In this document: positions 22,231 through 32,442 of the stretch, piece by piece | Numbering within the stretch: position 1 is the stretch's first letter | Layout: every line of letters starts with the position of its first letter | Assembly: GCF_963678635.1 (NCBI RefSeq) | Contig: NW_026971603.1 | Coordinates: 1 to 57,000 of the forward strand | DNA from: Symsagittifera roscoffensis | Lineage: Eukaryota > Xenacoelomorpha > Acoela > Convolutidae | Direction: 5' to 3' | DNA: 57,000 bases | Translations under genes and position numbers: made by a program | The notes under the pieces: model-generated | Databases searched by the model: none | Told to the model about the DNA's origin: nothing | What the model saw: the letters and a program-made list of their open reading frames with translations, nothing else

Positions 22231-23649
22231 TTTTATGGTTTGTGCGATGGTAAGATAATGGTAAAAAAAACGAAAACTTTTTTTAGTTTTTGTGAGGAAA
22301 TGTCTATTTTTTCGCAAAACTTTTGGCGCGCGTTATCTAATTGTTAAATATTATTACTGGTTAAATATTTGTAGATTTTGTAATGAAAAGTTTTTAATTA
22401 CTTTTTTGATACATGGTAAGTCAATGGTAAAACTTTTTGGTTAAAAACTTAGAATTTTTATCGAAAAATTGAAAAATTTTCAAAAAAACTTTAAAATACG
22501 ATACGATTAGCTATAGTTCGACCTATTTTGTTAGATAATCTTACTTTCTATCTTTATTAAACAATGCTGAAACCTACTGAAACTTCGAAAAAAGTCAACT
22601 TTTTTGAGGAAAATTTGCAAAAAATTCAAGTATTTGGAAAAAATTGCAAAAGTTTCAAGTATTTGGAAAAAATTGCAAAAGTTTCAAGTATTTGGTAAAG
22701 ATTGCAAAATTTTCAAGTTTTTGGAACAAAAAATTGCAGAAATCTCATAATTTTGCTTAATGTAGTGTTGCTTTTGTTCTAGTTTTAAACATACTTTTAT
22801 GTGTAGATTTTAAAATTGAGTTCAGACTGTATTTTAATTGGCATCATGTTGAGACAAGGATACAAAATTTTGAATAAATTTTGAAAAAAAAATAAATTTT
22901 CCACAGTTTTTTCTCGAAATATTGAAATACGATAAAATGTACCTTAATTTGAGCCTAAAAACGGGTTATACAAGGCTCTAAACACCAAAAAAGAAAACTA
23001 ATAATAGCAGAATCAATATTGAAACTTACGGAAAACAATGAAAAAAATCTTAATTTTCTAGAAGGTAAAGTAAAAATTAATCAAATTTACCCAAAATATT
23101 CCTTTTTGAATCTTTTATTTTGGTAATTAACTGGTTTTTTGTCAAGTTCAGGAAGCATTTTAATAGGAATCTCAATTCAAATGAACATTAACAGCAATAT
23201 TCCAAGAAAGTTCTAGATCAAACTCCCTGATTCAGCTCCTCCTCATTTTTTTCTCATTGAATTACCCACATTTGTACAAAAATTACAACTTGTGAGAATT
23301 TTTTCAAGTTGAAAATTACAAAATTCAGATCATTGATAAAAAATGAACAGTTAATTGCTAAAATGGACTAAAAATGGGATAAATGTTTCTTAAAAATTTA
23401 TTCGATATTGGCTCAAATTCAACAAAATCTTCTTCATTACTGATGATTATCTCTCTGTTGCTTCTGCAACATAACTTTCAAATCTTCCGTAAAATTTTTA
23501 CCATTTTGAATTTAGAATTTTTACAAAGTTTTGCAATAAAATATAATTTTTTGTTTTTTCCAGGTCATTTATCAATTTCTTTTCTGAAATAAGCAAAAAA
23601 AAAATAATAGAAAACCATAATTCTTAACGAGTCAAACCCAATTGTCTGC

Positions 23650-23967
23650 TCAAAAACGCTCTACTCTATGAACACTTTTACGAGCGCTAAACAAGGAAAA
23701 CTTTGAAATAGTTGTTACACAAAACCTTTCAATTAGTCGAAGTTTTACAAATATCCAAGTTTTACAATTTTTACAATTTTTAACATTATGCTGACAATGC
23801 TTCTTCTTGAAATGATTGATGAGTTCCTCGCTACTATAAGTATAAATGTTACAGTTAGAACACTTCAAAACACTTCAGGTTCTACGATGTCTTGATGCGT
23901 GTAAGCGAGTGTATTCTCTGCCACATTCAAGACATGCAACTTTTTAGTTTCTATTCAGTGACGGCAT
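23650..23967 (-). pseudogene. Z gene copy A: C2H2 zinc-finger protein, broken
   Basis: The ATG at 23967 starts the same first exon as copies B and C: MPSL, then finger 1 (CLECGREYTRLHASRHRRT, C-x2-C-x7-H-x3-H) and finger 2 (CSNC...H-x4-H). Codon 31, a conserved Cys between the fingers, has become a TGA stop. Finger 2 is otherwise intact. Relative to copies B and C the first exon's 3' part, the intron and most of exon 2 are deleted, so the frame reads through into former 3' flank and ends at 23650. Confidence 0.7.
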
Positions 23968-24190
23968 TTCAATAAGTAAAGAAAAATTAAATGGGAGATT
24001 TAAAATGTATCAAATTTTTAAATAAGATGAGTTGAATAGCCTCAAAAATTGAATTAAAGTGAATAAAAAGAGCAAACTTATCAACCAATTGTTTTTAACG
24101 TGAAAGAAAATCAGAATGGATATGCTATTTAATCTAGCTGAAATAAAAATCATCCAATCTAACCATGGAGTTTTCAAAAGTTTTGTTATC

Positions 24191-24463
24191 AACCAATCAG
24201 AATCGAGCATTAAATATTAGGAAATTTTTATCTTTTCTGATATCAACCAATCAGAATCGAGCTTCAATAGTCATGGAGTTTTCAACAAATTTAATAACAA
24301 CCAATTAGAATTGAGCTTCAATTGTCATGGAATTTTCAAAAAATTTAATGTCAACCAATCAGTATTGCGCTTTTCTTCTCATGAATTTTTCAACAATTTT
24401 GATATAGTTTTTAGATATTGAGGATACTTTTACAGGCAGTATTGTTGGTAATAACCAATCAGA
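24191..24463. promoter_or_regulatory. CCAAT-box array of module A, 54-bp period
   Basis: AACCAAT(C/T)AGAAT words start at 24191, 24245, 24299 and 24353, exactly 54 bases apart, with a further one at 24453 (100 bases on). The matching NF-Y site is RRCCAAT(C/G)(A/G). The array lies 225-490 bases upstream of the Z start on the minus strand and downstream of the X stop. Confidence 0.7.
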
Positions 24464-24595
24464 ATGAAGTATTCACAGATTTTAAAAAATTTTTTAGATC
24501 AGAACCAAACTATGTTTTTGAAACTTCCTAATGAATCAATAAAATTGAATTTTTCCAACATAACTAAGATATGAAATTTTATATCTTAGTGAGAT

Positions 24596-24985
24596 AAATG
24601 ATATTTCTTGTCTGGTTTATTTTGTTTTTTGTTATTCAATTCAAATTTTGAAAATTCGATCAAAATTTTTTTGATTTGTTCTATTTCTAACCAGTGAAAA
24701 AAGAAATTACTAAAATATAGTTTTTTATCACTTTCTTTTTGGTATATTGTAATATAAACAACCGGAAGTCTTTTAAATTTGGATAATCGATTAAAACATG
24801 TTCTGACAAATCTAGGTTTTGTATTTGTATCAAATTCAAAACAGTAATCAAAATGATGTTCTTTATCTCCGATTTTTGTTTCATAGGCTCTTCCATTGTT
24901 TTGTTTTTACTGATAGACCACTGAATCTGACTTAACTCTTCTAGATAGAAACTTTGTTGATAAACTTGGCAGTACTCTTCTTTTA
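24596..24985 (-). pseudogene. X gene copy A, 5'-truncated and frameshifted
   Basis: Contains the 3' part of X, ending with the shared C-terminal segment FFFHWLEIEQI and a TAA at 24598-24596. The 5' half is lost where the sequence switches to the left flank of copy B. One A is missing from the A-run near 24909 compared with copy B, which shifts the frame. Protein function unknown; see copy B. Confidence 0.6.
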
Positions 24986-26232
24986 TGAATGCTGAAACCT
25001 ACTGAAACTTCGAAAAAAGTCAAATTTTTTGAGGAAAATTTGCAAAAAATTCAAGTATTTGGAAAAAATTGCAAAATTTTCAAGTATTTGGAAAAAATTG
25101 CAAAAGTTTCAAGTTTTTGGAAAAGGTTGCAACATTTTTAAGTTTTTGGAACAAAACATTGCAGAAATCTCATAAGTTTGGCTAATGTAGTGTTGCTTTT
25201 GATCTAGTTTTAAACATACTTTTACGTGTAGATTTTGAAATTGACTTCAGACTGTATTGTAATTGGCATCATGTTGAGACAAGGATACAAAATTTTGAAT
25301 AAATTTTGAAAAAAAAATAAATTTTCCACAGTTTTTTCTCGAAATATTGAAATACGATAAAATTTACCCTAATTTGAGCTTAAAAGCGGGTTATAAGGCT
25401 CTAAACACTAAAAAAGAAAACTAATAATAGCAGAATCAATATTAAAACTTACGGAAAACAATGAAAATAATTGTAATTTTCTAGAAGGTAAAGTAAAAAT
25501 TAATCAAATTTACTCAAAATATTCCATTTTGAATCTTTTATTTTGGTAATTAACTGGTTTTTTTGTCCAGTTCAGGGAGCATCTTAATAGGAATCTCAAT
25601 TCAAATGAAAATTAACAGCAATATTCCATGAAATTTCTAGATCAAACTCCCTGATTCAACTCCTCATTTTTTTCTCATTGAATTACCCACATTTGTACAA
25701 AAATTACAACTTGTGAGAACATTTTCAACTTAAAAATTTCAAAATTCAGATCATTGATAAAAAATGAAAAGTTAATTGCTAAAATTGACTAAAAATGGGA
25801 TAAATGTCTTAAAAGTTTATTCCATATTGGCTCAAATTCAACAAAATCTTCTTCATTACTGATGATTATCTCTCTGTTGCTTCTGCAACATAATTTTCAT
25901 GATTTTCCGTAGAATTTTTAGCATTTAGAATTTAGAATTTTTACAAAGTTTAGCAAAAAAATATTTATTTTTTTTCCAGGTAATTTATCAATTTCTTCTC
26001 TGAAATAATCAAAGAAAAAATAATAGAAAACCATAATTCTTAACGAGTCAAACCCCATTGTCTGCTCAAAAACGCTCTACTCTATGAACACTTTTACAAA
26101 CGCTAAACAAGGAAAACTTTGAAATAGTTACTACACAAAACCTTTCAATTGGTCGAAGTTTTACAAATATCCAAGTTTTACAATTTTTAAGCAAAGATTT
26201 AACTACTCATTAGCATATGTTATGCACTTTTA

Positions 26233-26757
26233 CTACAAACTTATCGCAACAAAGTCTCCGCAAGCTTGCAACCAAAGGGAGTTTTTACTGTTGATTAAAA
26301 ACGGATCGAGTTCCATGGAAAGTTTCACGACAATTCGAACTCGATTTTTGCTGTCTTTATCATCAATCTAAACCTTTGAATAAAAAAATAAATGTCAGCT
26401 CAGGCATTGTGATGAAAACACTGTATAATTTCTGACTAAATTTATCACAATTTTTTAGGCTTTTCAGATTCAGTAGAAACTAATATTCAGAGTTGTGTCT
26501 ATGTTTTTAACAAAAATTATTAATTTTACCTTTTCTTGAAGTGTGTTTGGAGACTGCTGAGCACATAATTTAAATTTATGCTGACAAGGCTTCTTCTTGA
26601 AATAAATGATGACTTCCTCGCTACTATAAGTTTAAATTTTACAGTTAGAACACTTCAAAACACTTCAGGTTCTACGATGTCTTGATGCATGTAAGCGAGT
26701 GTATTCTCTGCCACATTCAAGACATGCAACTTTTTCGTTTCTATTCAGTGACGGCAT
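26233..26757 (-). pseudogene. Z gene copy B: two-exon C2H2 protein, broken
   Basis: Exon 1 26757-26530 (ATG MPSLNRNEK), donor AAG|GTAAAATT, and exon 2 26373-26233 after TTATTCAAAG, ending in TAG. Splicing is phase 0 and would give 122 residues: two C2H2-like fingers in exon 1 and a compact domain with VRIVVKLSMELDPF and WLQACGDFVAISL in exon 2. Stops lie at codons 31 (TGA, shared with copy A), 42 and the second codon of exon 2. Finger 2 has also lost one His (H52 to Tyr). The exon 2 half preserves the ancestral reading frame better than copy C. I do not recognise the family. Two short fingers followed by a small mixed domain would suit a DNA- or RNA-binding regulator; this is inference. Confidence 0.65.
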
Positions 26758-26980
26758 TTCAATAAGTAAAGAAAAATTAAATGGGAGATTTAAAATTTAT
26801 CAAATTTTTAAATAAGATGAGTTGAATAGCCTCAAAAATTGAATTAAAGTGAATAAAAACAGCAAACTTATTAACCAAATGTTTTTAACGTGAAAGAAAA
26901 TCAGAATGGATATGCTATTTAACCTAGCTGAAATAAAAATCATCCAATCTAACCATGGAGTTTTCAAAAGTTTTGCTATC

Positions 26981-27253
26981 AACCAATCAGAATCGAGCAT
27001 TAAATATAAGGAAATTTTTATCTTTTCTGATATCAACCAATCAGAATCGAGCTTCAATAGCCATGGAGTTTTCAACAAATTTAATGTCAACCAATTAGAA
27101 TTGAGCTTCAATTGTCATGGAATTTTCAAAAAAATTAATGTCAACCAATCAGAATTGCGCTTTTCTTCTCATGCATTTTTCAACAATTTTGATATAGTTT
27201 TTAGATTTTGAGGATACTTTCACAGGCAGTATTGTTGGTAATAACCAATCAGA
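26981..27253. promoter_or_regulatory. CCAAT-box array of module B, 54-bp period
   Basis: Words at 26981, 27035, 27089 and 27143 are exactly 54 bases apart, plus one at 27243. The same 54-base units are open in one frame on each strand. On the plus strand they read as an 18-residue repeat of the form NQSES.FNSHGVF, so a repeat-protein gene cannot be fully excluded (26906-27211 plus, 101 codons). Confidence 0.7.
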
Positions 27254-27375
27254 ATGAAGTATTCTTAGATTTTAAAAAATTTTGTAGATCAGAACCAAAC
27301 TATGTTTTTGAAACTTCCTAATCAATCAATTTGATTGAATTTTTCCAACATAACTAAGATATGAAATTTTATATC

Positions 27376-27957
27376 TTAGTAAGATAAATGAGATTTCTTG
27401 TCTGGTTTATATTGATTTTTGTTATTCAATTCAATTTTTGAAAATTCGATCAAAATTTTTTCGATTTGTTCTATTTCTAACCAGTAAAAAAATAAATTAC
27501 CAAAATATAGTTTTTTATCACTTATTTTTGGTATATTGTAATATAAACAACCGGAAGTCTTTTAAATTTGGATAATCGATTAAAACATGTTCTGACAAAT
27601 CTAGATTTTGTATTTGTATCAAATTCAAAACAGTAATCAAAATGATGTTCTTTATCTCCGATTTTTGTTTCATAGGCTCTTCCATTGTTTTGTTTTTTAC
27701 TGATAGACCACTGAATCTGACTTAAATCTTCTAGATAGAAACATTGTTGATAAACTTGGCAGTACTCTTCTTGTCTGAATCCCCTTTACATCTTTTTAAC
27801 AGAATTATTGAACTTTCTGTGTTTCTATACAAGTTCAAACTAATACAATCTTCATCAACGTCATCTGTCCACCCATCTTTTGGTTTTTTGAAGTAGTTCA
27901 GCCTTAAAACTTGATATATTCCATTTCAGACATTGAAAACACTTTTGATAGAAACAT
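27376..27957 (-). pseudogene. X gene copy B, unknown protein, frameshifted
   Basis: The conserved coding signal begins after a possible acceptor near 27914 and runs to TAA at 27378-27376. In order: an RLNYFKKPKDGWTDDVDEDC segment, LNLYRNTESSIILLKR, then after one lost base EYCQVYQQCFYLEDLSQ, a YETKIGDKEHHFDYCFEFDTN segment, RFVRTCFNRLSKFKRLPVVYI, and finally FFFHWLEIEQIKKILIEF. A second frame break (TAA within the YQK region, near 27513) closes the frame. About 180-190 residues, with aromatic- and Cys-rich, alternating hydrophobic segments typical of a folded domain. I do not recognise it. Comparison with copies A and C shows that amino acids are conserved across lesions, evidence of past coding. 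Confidence 0.6.
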
Positions 27958-28560
27958 ATTTCTTACTGAAATAAGCAAAGAAACTTGAAAAAACTCGAAC
28001 TGTTGTATCATTTTAAATATATTTTGTAATATCAAAATTTGTACAAAAATTACAACTTGTGAGAAATTTTTCATGTTAAAAGGTACAAATTTCAGATCAT
28101 TGATAAAAAATGAACAGTTAATGGCTTAAATTGACTAAAAATGGGATAAATGTTTCTTAAAAGTTTATTCGATATTGGCTCAAATTCAACAAAATCTTCT
28201 TCATAACTGATGATAATCTCTCTGTTGCCTCTGCAACATATCTTTCATGATTTTCCGTAGAATTGTTACTTAGTTTAGCATTAACATACATTTTTTCATT
28301 TTTTCCAGGTCATTTATCAATTTCTTTTCTGAAATATTCAAAAAAATAATAATAGAAAACCATAATTCTTAACGAGTCAAACCCCATTGTCTGCTCAAAA
28401 ACGCTCTACTCTATGAACACTTTTACAAGCACTAAATAAGGAAAACTTTGAAATAGTTACTACACAATTCTTTCAATTAGTCGAAGTTTTACAAATATCC
28501 AAGTTTTACAATTTTTAAGCAAAGACTTAACTACTCATTAGCATATGTTATGCACTTTTA

Positions 28561-29086
28561 CTACAAACTTATCGCAACAAAGTCTCCGCAAGCTTGCAAC
28601 CAAGGGAATTTTTACTGTTGATTAAAGGTTTTGAGATCGAGTTCCATGGAAAATTTCACGACAATTTGAACTCGATTTTTGCTGTCTTTATCATCAATCA
28701 AAACCTTTGAATAAAAAAAAATGACAGTTCAGGCATTGTGATGAAAACACTGTATAATTTCTGACTAAATTTATCACAATTGTTTAGACATTTCAGATTC
28801 AGTAAAAACTAATATTCGGAGTAATTTCTATGTTTTTAATAAAAATTATTGATTTTACCTTCTCTTGAAGTGTGTTTGGAGACTGCTGAACACATAATTT
28901 AACATTATGCTGACAATGCTTCTTCTTGAAATGATTGATGAGTTCCTCGCTACTCTAAGTATAAAAGTTACAGTTAGAACACTTCAAAACACCACAGGTT
29001 CTACGATGTCTTGATGCGTGTAAGCGAGTGTATTCTCTGCCACATTCAAGACATGCAACTCTTTCGATTCTCTTCAGTGACGGCAT
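28561..29086 (-). pseudogene. Z gene copy C: best-preserved C2H2 finger exon
   Basis: Exon 1 29086-28859 (76 codons), donor AAG|GTAAAATC, exon 2 28704-28561. Finger 1 uses C12, C15, H23 and H27; the linker has C31; finger 2 uses C36, C39, H52 and H57. All eight ligands and C31 are intact. A single TAT-to-TAG change at codon 44, inside finger 2, and a small indel in exon 2 after ...SMELD disable it. Lesions at codons 31 and 42 of the other copies are absent. The start is chosen because MPSL with this ATG is shared by all three copies and the CCAAT array lies 224 bases upstream. Confidence 0.7.
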
Positions 29087-29309
29087 CTCAATAAGAAAAG
29101 AAAAATTAAATGGAAGATTTAAAATGTACCAAATTTTTAGTTAAGATGAGTTGAATAGCCTCAAAAAATAAATGATAGTGAATAAAAACAGCAAACATAT
29201 TAACCAATTGTTTTTAACGTGAAAGAAAATCAGAATGGATATGCTATTTAACCTAGCTGAAATAAAAAAAATTCAATCTAACCATGGAGTTTTCAAAAGT
29301 TTTGCTATC

Positions 29310-29582
29310 AACCAATCAGAATCGAGCATTAAATATAAGGAATGATTTATCTTTTCTGATAACAACCAATCAGAATCGAGCTTCAATAGTCATGGAGTTT
29401 TCAACAAATTTAATGTCAACCAATTAGAATTGAGCTTCAATACTCATGAAATTTTCAAGAAATTTAATGTCAACCAATCAGAATTGAGCTCTTCTTCTAA
29501 TGAATTTTTCATCAATTTTGATAAAGTTTGTAGATATTGAGAACACTTTCACAGGCAGTATTTGTGGTAATAACCAATCAGA
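29310..29582. promoter_or_regulatory. CCAAT-box array of module C, 54-bp period
   Basis: Words at 29310, 29364, 29418 and 29472 (54-base steps), then 29572. The spacing is unchanged from copies A and B although the sequence between the words has diverged. Confidence 0.7.
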
Positions 29583-29704
29583 ATGAAGTATTGACAGATT
29601 TTAAAAAACTTTGTAGATCAGAACCAAACTATGTTTATGAAACTTCCTAATCAATCAATTTGATTGAATTTTTCCAACATAACTAAGATATGAAATTTTA
29701 TATC

Positions 29705-30288
29705 TTAGTAAGATAAATGAGATTTCTTGTCTGGTTTATATTGATTTTTGTTATTCAATTCAATTTTTGAAAATTCGATCAAAATTTTTTCGATTTGTTC
29801 TATTTCTAACCAGTGAAAAAAGAAATTACCAGAATATACATTTTTATCACTTTCTTTTTGGTATATTGTAATTTAAACAACCGGAAGTCTTTTAAATATG
29901 GATAATCGATTAAAAGATATTCTTACAAATCTAGATTTTGTATTTGTATCAAATTCAAAGCAGTAATCGAAATGATGTTCTTTATCTCCAATTTTCGTTT
30001 CATAGGCTCATCCATTGTTTTGTTTTTTATTGATAGACCACTGAGTCTGACTTAACTCTTTTAGTTAGAAACATTGTTGATAAATCTGGCAGTACTTTTC
30101 TTTTCTGAAATCTCCTCTCCATCTTTTTAACAAAACTATTGAATTTTCTCGGTTTCTATACAAGTTAAAACTAATACAATCTCCATCAACGTCATCTGTC
30201 CACCATTGTTTTGACTTTTTGAAGTAAATCAGCCTTAAAACTGATAAATGTCCGTTTCAGACATTGGAAACGCTTTTGATAGAAACAT
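29705..30288 (-). pseudogene. X gene copy C, unknown protein
   Basis: The 5' half is in one frame from NGHLSVLRLIYFKK through WWTDDVDGDC, LYRNRENSIVLLKRW and KYCQIYQQCF, then hits TAA. The distal half (YETKIGDKEHHFDYC, RFVRISFNRLS, FFFHWLEIEQI) is open in another frame apart from two stops. Comparison with copy B shows that the base lost in B just before EYCQ is present here. A possible 3' splice site (TTTATCAG, near 30248) precedes the conserved start, so an upstream exon may have existed. Confidence 0.6.
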
Positions 30289-30310
30289 ATTTCTTACGGG
30301 AAAAAGCAAA

Positions 30311-30727
30311 GAAACTTGAAAAAACTCGAATTGTTGTACCATTTTAAATTTACAAGGAAATTCAGGTAGCCAATCAAAACCTCAAATTAAGCGAAAAAAT
30401 TGTAAGCAACCAATAAAATTCAGAAAATCATAATGATAATGTTTTCAACTAAATATACATTCTTGTTTGTAATTTTGTTGAAATAAGACAAAATTTACCT
30501 AAATTTTGATAAAAGCGGTAATTAAATAGGTTTATTTGTAACTTCTTAAACAAATACTGGAAAGTCTTTTGATAATTGTTTAGTGTTTTATGTCAATTTC
30601 GATTAAATTGTGCGTTTTGTCTGATTTTTCCTCAGATATTATAGCTCTAGATAAAGAATTCAGGGAGAAAAAACTGTTTTGAACCAAAAATATTTCAATT
30701 ACCAAACATGCAAAACATCACAACGCA
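30311..30727. other. gap between module C and gene W
   Basis: AT-rich, with two CCAAT words (30370 and 30402). If X had an upstream promoter it would lie here. No further gene seen. Confidence 0.5.
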
Positions 30728-31266
30728 TTACTGAGGTTCAAAATTATCAACAAACATAAAGTTTCCCAAAATTTGGTACCTTTCTTTGAGTTCGTTCAAA
30801 GTATAGTTGACATAGGCAACTTGTTTCATTGCTTCATTCTCTTTTGCAGTGAAGAGTCGAATCTGAATGTAGGAGGCGTGTTCACACTGTACTTCTTGAT
30901 TGTGACACACACCCTCCTCATGTTGTATGTTGCTATTTTATATACTCTATTACAGATGTCGAGCTCCTGATCCATAGTTGATTCTTTGCCAGATTTTGCT
31001 TCATATATAGGTACGAGTCCAAGATTTTCAGCATCGTGAATAAAAGCATTCCTGATTGCCGATATTGCTTTTCCTTCTTTTTCACCTAGATAGACTTGTT
31101 TAAACTTTTCAAATTGTCCCAATTCATTTATTTTTAATTCTTGAAAGCACGGTTCCAAGTATAATTTCCCCTTGTAGGATCTTTGGAACCAAATAAATCT
31201 TCCAATTCTTTTCTGATTTTTTGAAAATTCAATGTAGTTGGGACTATCAACTTTTCTTGAGTACAT
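30728..31266 (-). pseudogene. gene W, unknown protein of about 178 residues, one frameshift
   Basis: An ATG frame at 31266 runs 146 codons (starts MYSRKVDSP; contains GRFIWFQRSYKGKLYLEPCF, GEKEGKAISAIRNAF and ELDICNRVYKIATYNMRRVC). It loses sense at about 30890, where the next frame continues well (EHASYIQIRLFTAKENEAM, then YVNYTLNELKERYQ) to a stop at 30728. The two frames overlap at 30826-30910, so one indel or a frameshift event joins them. No intron signals fit. The protein is rich in aromatic and charged residues with no signal peptide. I do not recognise it. It is the gene immediately upstream of the X-Z modules on the same strand and may have belonged to the same element. A sequencing error is an alternative. 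Confidence 0.55.
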
Positions 31267-31587
31267 TTTTGAAAAGAAAACTGATCAGATGAGGAGAAAT
31301 GGGAAAAATAATTTTGAGATTAAATGAAAATGGAAGTAAGCAGTATGAGTCATATGTAAGTAGTACCAAATATGGAAGGTTATGTATGAAGTTTTCCTAA
31401 ATGGAAATCGCGTAGGCGTTAGTACTACTCTATAAATCCACCAGTTTCTGCAAAAATCATTCTTGTCAATGACAGCTGCTATGTGTCAAGCTCTTCCCAG
31501 TTATTATTCAGATTAAAATAAGAAATCCTTATTTTCTGTTTTCACCGAATTTTACATAAAAACAACATAGTAAATCAAGATTATGGC
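31267..31587. other. spacer between divergent unknown genes
   Basis: Lies between the starts of gene W (minus) and the plus-strand relic, so it would hold both promoters. A TATAAAT word occurs at 31431-31437. Nothing else identifiable. Confidence 0.4.
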
Positions 31588-32053
31588 GTGTCTACTCACG
31601 ATTCTTTCTGTTTCTTGGAAAATTACAAGATTCATTTAATTTTAATAGGAACAATTCTTATCCAGATTCTTCAGAGATTAGACAAATATCAAAACATATA
31701 TCAAGAAATTTATTGTCTTTACACTTTGTACAAACACGGATTCCATTCAAGTATTGTCAAATCAAGTGGTGAAGTATTCAATCAGCTTATTTGCAGTGTT
31801 CAGCATAAATTACGATGGAAAAGAGCTATAAAAAACACAAAGCGTACGAAACAAACGACTCGTTCGTAAAAATTTTGGAAAACATTCTCTAAGTCTAATC
31901 AAAAAGAGGCATCTACGCAAACTCTGGGCTCAGCTTTTTTAGACAGAATTTGAAATATCAAAATATGAGTGTGATTTGTTCAAAATAATTGATTATTTTA
32001 TTGATGGTTATGGTTCTGTAAATATTGAGCGTGTAAATTTTTCTATTAGTTTT
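31588..32053 (+). pseudogene. plus-strand coding relic, unknown, frameshifted
   Basis: A 93-codon frame (no ATG at its start; the first in-phase codon is GTG) contains QILQRLDKYQNIYQEIYCLYT and a basic C-terminal part (LRWKRAIKNTKRTK). At about 31868 coding sense continues in another frame as NFGKHSLSLIKKRHLRKLW, then after one TAG continues as EFEISKYECDLFKIIDYF and IERVNFSISF before a TGA at 32053. Amphipathic, Lys-rich helices are likely. No family recognised. Orientation is opposite to W, X and Z. Confidence 0.4.
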
Positions 32054-32099
32054 TGAAAATTTTTTCATAAAAATCTTGTCAAAGATAATCATATTTCAT

Positions 32100-32442
32100 C
32101 TTAAATGCTTTTCAACGAAAAAGTTCATGTTATTTTCTTTCAAGATGCAAAAATTGTAAGGATTTTTTTAACAAGTGTGCTAAAATTTATGAGAAAACTT
32201 TTGCATGATGCAACTTTTTTCTTGATTTTTTAAAAACATATGCAAAAACCAAACTTATTTTTTCTTATGCAAATGCTAAAACGCAAAATTTTACTGTAAG
32301 AAACTTGTTAAATCATTGCCAAAAAGTTTCATTATTTTTGTTTTCAAGTGCTATTCCCTATCTTAATAGGTTTCTTTATGATCAAATTTAAAAGCAAAAA
32401 AATTAATTTACTTTCATTGTTAACAGTGCAAGAAAAATATGT
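32100..32442. repeat. partial direct copy of the adjacent inverted arm
   Basis: Contains TTGATTTTTTAAAAACATATGCAAAAA, of which the core matches the outer part of the left arm at 32487 in the same orientation, and several further ATGCAAAA words. It also holds CTATTCCCTATCTTAATAG (32349-32367), the inverted form of the motif at 22133. Probably decayed arm sequence. Confidence 0.5.

Larger units (their letters stand above)
22565..24985. repeat. module copy A of a three-copy tandem segmental repeat
   Basis: Begins GCTGAAACCTACTGAAAC and is about 90 percent or more similar by eye to copy B (offset 2422 at the left end). It contains a left flank of about 700 bases, a truncated Z gene, the CCAAT array and a truncated X gene. 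A stretch of about 370 bases including Z exon 2 is missing relative to copy B. The copy ends abruptly at 24985, where the left flank of copy B starts. Confidence 0.92.
24986..27960. repeat. module copy B, the longest copy
   Basis: Holds the left flank (as in A), Z with both exons, the CCAAT array and X with its 5' region (as in C). The order and internal spacing of the CCAAT words match the other copies exactly. This copy defines the full module at about 2.9-3.0 kb. Confidence 0.92.
27961..30310. repeat. module copy C
   Basis: Matches copy B from about 28037 (B 25697, offset 2343) to its right end at about 30310 (offset 2331), but lacks the 700-base left flank. It is more diverged from A and B than those are from each other, and is therefore probably the oldest branch. 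Confidence 0.9.
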
